A DNA stretch of 64,000 nt from Paenibacillus validus NBRC 15382. Its GTDB lineage: Bacteria; Bacillota; Bacilli; Paenibacillales; NBRC-103111. Where the stretch lies: assembly GCF_004000985.1 (NCBI RefSeq), contig NZ_BIMH01000008.1, positions 105,389 through 169,388 of the forward strand. The letters run 5' to 3'. Of this stretch, positions 61,239 through 64,000 are shown in pieces. Numbering within the stretch: the first letter of the stretch is position 1; every line of letters begins with the position of its first letter. Made by a program: the position numbers and the translations under genes. A model generated the notes under the pieces. It saw only the letters and a list, made by a program, of their open reading frames with translations. It made no database searches and had not been told where the DNA came from.

Positions 61239-62086
61239 TGACAGCGGCGCGGCAATACGATGATGAACTATGGATGCTTTCGGTCGATACGTCCACGACG
61301 TCGATGACGACGGCGCTCTCGCGCGGCGGCGAATGGACCGGAGAACTTACCTCCTATGCGGAGCGGAACCATTCGTTATATTTGGTACCCACCCTGCAGA
61401 AGCTGATGGCTGAAGCCGGTATCCGGCCGAAGGAGCTGTCTGCCTTTGCGGTCGGCGTTGGTCCGGGCTCGTATACGGGCGTACGGATTGGCGTCACCGT
61501 GGCCAAAACGTTCGCATGGACGCATAACCTCGCTTTAATCGGGGTATCGACGCTTGAAGCGATGGCTCTGGGCGGCGCTTATATGACCGCGACGGGGGAG
61601 CAGGCGGATACCGGTGAAACAATAGTCGGTCAAGGAGGCCGGCTGGCGGCGATGGATGTCGTGTTGCAGCAGGCGAACGGGCAGCAGGAGAAGACCTGGG
61701 TCGTGCCGATGATCGAAGCCCGCAGAGGACAAGCTTTTGCTGCGGTTTACGAAGCTTCGCCCGCCGGCTGGCGTTGTGTCGTGCCGGACGGCATCCGGCT
61801 GATGGCGGCCTGGATGGACGATTTGCGCGTACAGACGGAAGCGGATAAGCCGGTTCGAATTATTTTTACAGGCGAAGTCGGGCTGCATCGGGAGACGATT
61901 CAAGCGATGGCGAATCTTTGGAGCGGGTCTGTGCACACGACGGAGCATGGCTTGAGAGCCCGGTTCGTGGCGGAGCTCGGTCGTATGCGCTGGAAGCGGG
62001 GGGATTTGGAGCATGTTCATGCATTGGTTCCGAACTATACGCAATTGGCGGAAGCCGAGGCGAAACTTCTCGCCCAAGGGACCTAA
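61235..62086 (+). CDS. tsaB: tRNA t6A biosynthesis protein TsaB
   Basis: A 283-residue protein of the ASKHA fold that partners TsaD. Visible: LSVDTSTTSMTTAL at the start and VGVGPGSYTGVRIGVTVAK. ATG 61235 overlaps the tsaE stop; an open frame continues upstream but lies inside tsaE. It is longer than the Escherichia coli form because of inserts in the C-terminal half. Confidence 0.93.
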   Translation: MMTAARQYDDELWMLSVDTSTTSMTTALSRGGEWTGELTSYAERNHSLYLVPTLQKLMAEAGIRPKELSAFAVGVGPGSYTGVRIGVTVAKTFAWTHNLALIGVSTLEAMALGGAYMTATGEQADTGETIVGQGGRLAAMDVVLQQANGQQEKTWVVPMIEARRGQAFAAVYEASPAGWRCVVPDGIRLMAAWMDDLRVQTEADKPVRIIFTGEVGLHRETIQAMANLWSGSVHTTEHGLRARFVAELGRMRWKRGDLEHVHALVPNYTQLAEAEAKLLAQGT

Positions 62087-62102
62087 GGGAGGCTTCGCGA
62101 AG

Positions 62103-62603
62103 ATGAATGAGTTCCATCATACGGCGGAGGCCGATCACGATACAGTTCGATTTCGTGCAATGACCGAGGCGGACATTCCCGCTATTTGTGAAATTGAGCA
62201 GGAATCGTTCACGACGCCATGGACGGCAGGCGCTTTTCACAACGAATTGACCAACAATCAATTTGCCAAATATACCGTGCTGGAGTTCGACGGTGAGGTC
62301 GCCGGTTACGGCGGCATGTGGCTTATCATGGAAGAGGCGCATGTGACGAACATTGCGATTCGCCAAAAGTACCGCGGGCAAAAGCTCGGCGAACGTCTGC
62401 TGACGGAAATGCAGCAAACGGCCAGCTTATTCGGCGTGCAGCGCATGACGCTTGAGGTGCGGCCCTCCAATGAGATTGCCCGGCGGCTGTACGAAAAAAA
62501 AGGCTTTCGGTCGGTCGGTGTGCGCCGCGGTTATTACACGGACAACCAGGAAGACGCGATCATCATGTGGGCGGACTTGCCGAAGATCAGCCGGAAGGCT
62601 TAG
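62103..62603 (+). CDS. rimI: Ribosomal protein S18-alanine N-acetyltransferase
   Basis: A 166-residue GNAT acetyltransferase. The acetyl-CoA segment reads IRQKYRGQKLGERLL, followed by LEVRPSNEIARRLYEKKGF and the terminal RRGYYTDNQEDAIIMW, which is the RimI signature. GGGAGG precedes ATG 62103. It lies between tsaB and tsaD, as is common. Confidence 0.92.
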   Translation: MNEFHHTAEADHDTVRFRAMTEADIPAICEIEQESFTTPWTAGAFHNELTNNQFAKYTVLEFDGEVAGYGGMWLIMEEAHVTNIAIRQKYRGQKLGERLLTEMQQTASLFGVQRMTLEVRPSNEIARRLYEKKGFRSVGVRRGYYTDNQEDAIIMWADLPKISRKA

Positions 62604-62670
62604 GCTTAGCTCAATTTGCCGGAAAGCTTATCTCAGTTTGATAGAGGATTTGGATAGGAGCGATACGTCT

Positions 62671-63738
62671 GTGAATACGAAAGCAGGGGCAAGCCACGGG
62701 CCGGGGGAAAGGTCCGGCGGGGAGCCCGTCTATATACTGGCGGTGGAAACGAGCTGTGACGAAACTTCGGTAGCGATCGTGCGAGACGGCCAAGAGATTT
62801 TGTCCAACGTCGTGTCCAGCCAAGTGGCCACGCATGAGCGGTTTGGCGGCGTAGTGCCGGAGGTAGCCTCCCGTAAGCACGTGGAAACGATCACCTGTAT
62901 CATCGAGGAAGCGATCGAACAATCGGGGGTGTCTCCGGCTGCGCTCTCCGCGGTTGCGGTCACGCAGGGCCCGGGTCTCGTCGGCTCGCTGCTGGTCGGT
63001 ATGGTAGCCGCCAAGACATTAGCGCTCGCATTGGAGCTGCCGCTCATTGGCGTGCATCATATTGCGGGGCATATTTATGCGAATCAGCTTGTTCATGAGC
63101 TCGCGTATCCGTTCGTCGCGCTCGTGGTTTCGGGCGGGCATACCGAGCTTGTATACGTCGAATCCGAAGGCGTCTTCCGCATTATCGGACAGACCCGTGA
63201 CGACGCGGCCGGCGAGGCCTACGACAAAGTGGCCCGAGCCTTGAAGCTGCCGTATCCGGGCGGCCCGCACATTGACCGGCTTGCGCATGAAACCGGGGAA
63301 GGGGTGACGCTTCCCCGGGCCTGGCTGGAGCCGGATTCTTACGACTTCAGCTTCAGCGGGCTGAAGTCGGCGGTATTGGCCGCGTTGAATACCGCGGCGA
63401 TGAAAGGGCAGCCACTGGCGCCGGAGGCCGTGGCCAAGGGATTCCAGGACTCGGTCATCGATGTCCTGGTGGAGAAGGCACTTCGCGCCGTGAAGGCTTA
63501 CGGCGCGAAGCAGCTGCTGTTGGCGGGCGGGGTTGCCGCCAACAAAGGGCTGCGCGCCGCCTTGGAGGCGCGCTGTGCACAGGCGGGCGTGCCGCTGCTG
63601 GCGCCGCCGCTGAGCCTGTGCACGGATAACGCGGCGATGATTGCCGCCGCGGCGTTCTTGAAATATCGGCGCGGTCAGTTCGCGCCGCTGGAGTTGAAAG
63701 CCGAGCCGCTGCTGAAGCTGGAGGCCTGGTCGGTATAA
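62671..63738 (+). CDS. tsaD: tRNA t6A transferase TsaD
   Basis: A 355-residue ASKHA enzyme that transfers the threonylcarbamoyl group to tRNA. Visible: ILAVETSCDETSVAIV, HHIAGHIYAN with the metal-binding histidines, VSGGHTELVYV, GEAYDKVAR and LLAGGVAANKGLR. GTG 62671 follows ATAGGAG. It completes the operon thiL-tsaE-tsaB-rimI-tsaD and is closed by a terminator. Confidence 0.96.
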   Translation: MNTKAGASHGPGERSGGEPVYILAVETSCDETSVAIVRDGQEILSNVVSSQVATHERFGGVVPEVASRKHVETITCIIEEAIEQSGVSPAALSAVAVTQGPGLVGSLLVGMVAAKTLALALELPLIGVHHIAGHIYANQLVHELAYPFVALVVSGGHTELVYVESEGVFRIIGQTRDDAAGEAYDKVARALKLPYPGGPHIDRLAHETGEGVTLPRAWLEPDSYDFSFSGLKSAVLAALNTAAMKGQPLAPEAVAKGFQDSVIDVLVEKALRAVKAYGAKQLLLAGGVAANKGLRAALEARCAQAGVPLLAPPLSLCTDNAAMIAAAAFLKYRRGQFAPLELKAEPLLKLEAWSV

Positions 63739-63743
63739 GGCGC

Positions 63744-63780
63744 AGCCGTCCGTTCTTTGAGAGAGCGGGCGGCTTTTTAT
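63744..63780 (+). terminator. Terminator of the thiL-tsaD operon
   Basis: AGCCGTCCG (63744-63752) pairs with CGGGCGGCT (63766-63774) with one wobble; TTTTTAT follows. Confidence 0.88.
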
Positions 63781-63907
63781 GTCTGGCAGGAATTACCTCG
63801 AACTTTTCGGTTGCTTTTCATTCTTAGTTTTGGTATATTACTTTTTGCCGCTTCTGAGGCAGGCACGATTGGCTGCATTCGTTACAAGAAACTTTTAAAA
63901 AAAAGAC

Positions 63908-63937
63908 TTGCAATTTACGAATCGATCGTGTTAATAT
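63908..63937 (+). promoter_or_regulatory. Promoter for a gene beyond the window
   Basis: TTGCAA (63908-63913), 18 bases, then TAATAT (63932-63937). An ATG at 63987 with a possible start MNSR lies 50 bases downstream and would run out of the window; that gene cannot be identified. Confidence 0.4.
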
Positions 63938-64000
63938 ATGAAAGCTGCTTCGAGAGGTTGATTGAACCGACCGGAACAGTGGGATTATGAATAGTAGATT

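Noticed and set aside
63757..63990. 77-codon frame after tsaD
   Set aside because: It begins inside the operon terminator and spans a promoter; no ribosome site or family.

Overview
The window is a contiguous stretch of chromosome from an endospore-forming Firmicute, most likely a member of the Paenibacillaceae (Paenibacillus, Cohnella or a close relative). The evidence is a moderately GC-rich genome with strong AGGAGG-type ribosome binding sites, frequent TTG and GTG starts, a GerA-type germinant-receptor operon, an H-type small acid-soluble spore protein, two YjcZ-type mini-proteins, a PAS-domain sporulation-kinase-like histidine kinase, and the gene order thiL-tsaE-tsaB-rimI-tsaD. No rRNA, tRNA, insertion sequence, prophage or CRISPR array was seen.

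Layout. 1-2.9 kb: the end of a D-2-hydroxyacid dehydrogenase, a LarA-like nickel-pincer isomerase and an acyl-ACP thioesterase. 2.9-5.4 kb (minus): a large HAD/COG5610-like protein. 5.9-10.7 kb: a 1614-residue secreted mosaic surface protein. 10.8-14.0 kb: the copper module csoR-copZ-copA with promoter, operator and terminators. 14.2-18.5 kb: uppP, two tiny YjcZ-type genes, a Fur-box-controlled DUF2325 protein, a copper-amine-oxidase-N-like secreted protein, a candidate structured RNA, a Gly/Ser-rich membrane protein and an HD hydrolase. 18.5-21 kb (minus): an L,D-transpeptidase, then a Rieske protein with a FAD oxidoreductase. 21-26 kb: a zinc-ribbon/HTH protein behind a hairpin that covers its ribosome binding site, a YdeI-like protein, and an MFS exporter divergent from an SgrR-like regulator. 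26-31.8 kb: hisC, a CorA-like protein, tdk and a PAS kinase. 32-38.2 kb: gltB-gltD. 38.3-44.2 kb: two hypothetical genes, a second SgrR-like regulator, a DUF4173 membrane protein with a small partner, and a HAD hydrolase. 44.3-46.3 kb: a bactofilin/M23 peptidase pair and a small hypothetical gene. 46.3-50.8 kb: a four-gene germinant receptor operon in the order A-C-D-B. 51-53.3 kb: cls and a stand-alone LigD polymerase domain. 53.4-56.9 kb: a CPA2 antiporter and arsR-arsB-arsC. 57-59 kb: an ATP-dependent ligase and ku. 59.2-63.7 kb: the sspH pair, then thiL-tsaE-tsaB-rimI-tsaD.

How the genes work together. Several self-contained modules are visible: copper sensing, chaperoning and export; glutamate synthesis; arsenate reduction and efflux; non-homologous end joining split over three genes (LigD polymerase, LigD ligase, Ku) with an arsenic operon between them; spore germination; and the tRNA t6A synthesis genes tsaE/B/D.

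Most gene calls rest on recognisable motifs read directly from the translated sequence. Regulatory calls rest on visual consensus matching and are less certain. No single feature is clearly a new defence or mobile system. The most interesting candidates are the CorA-like protein with a large unknown soluble domain, the tandem-Fur-box DUF2325 gene, the candidate small RNA at 17.1 kb, the ribosome-site-sequestering hairpin at 21.1 kb, and the twin one-component regulators carrying solute-binding domains.
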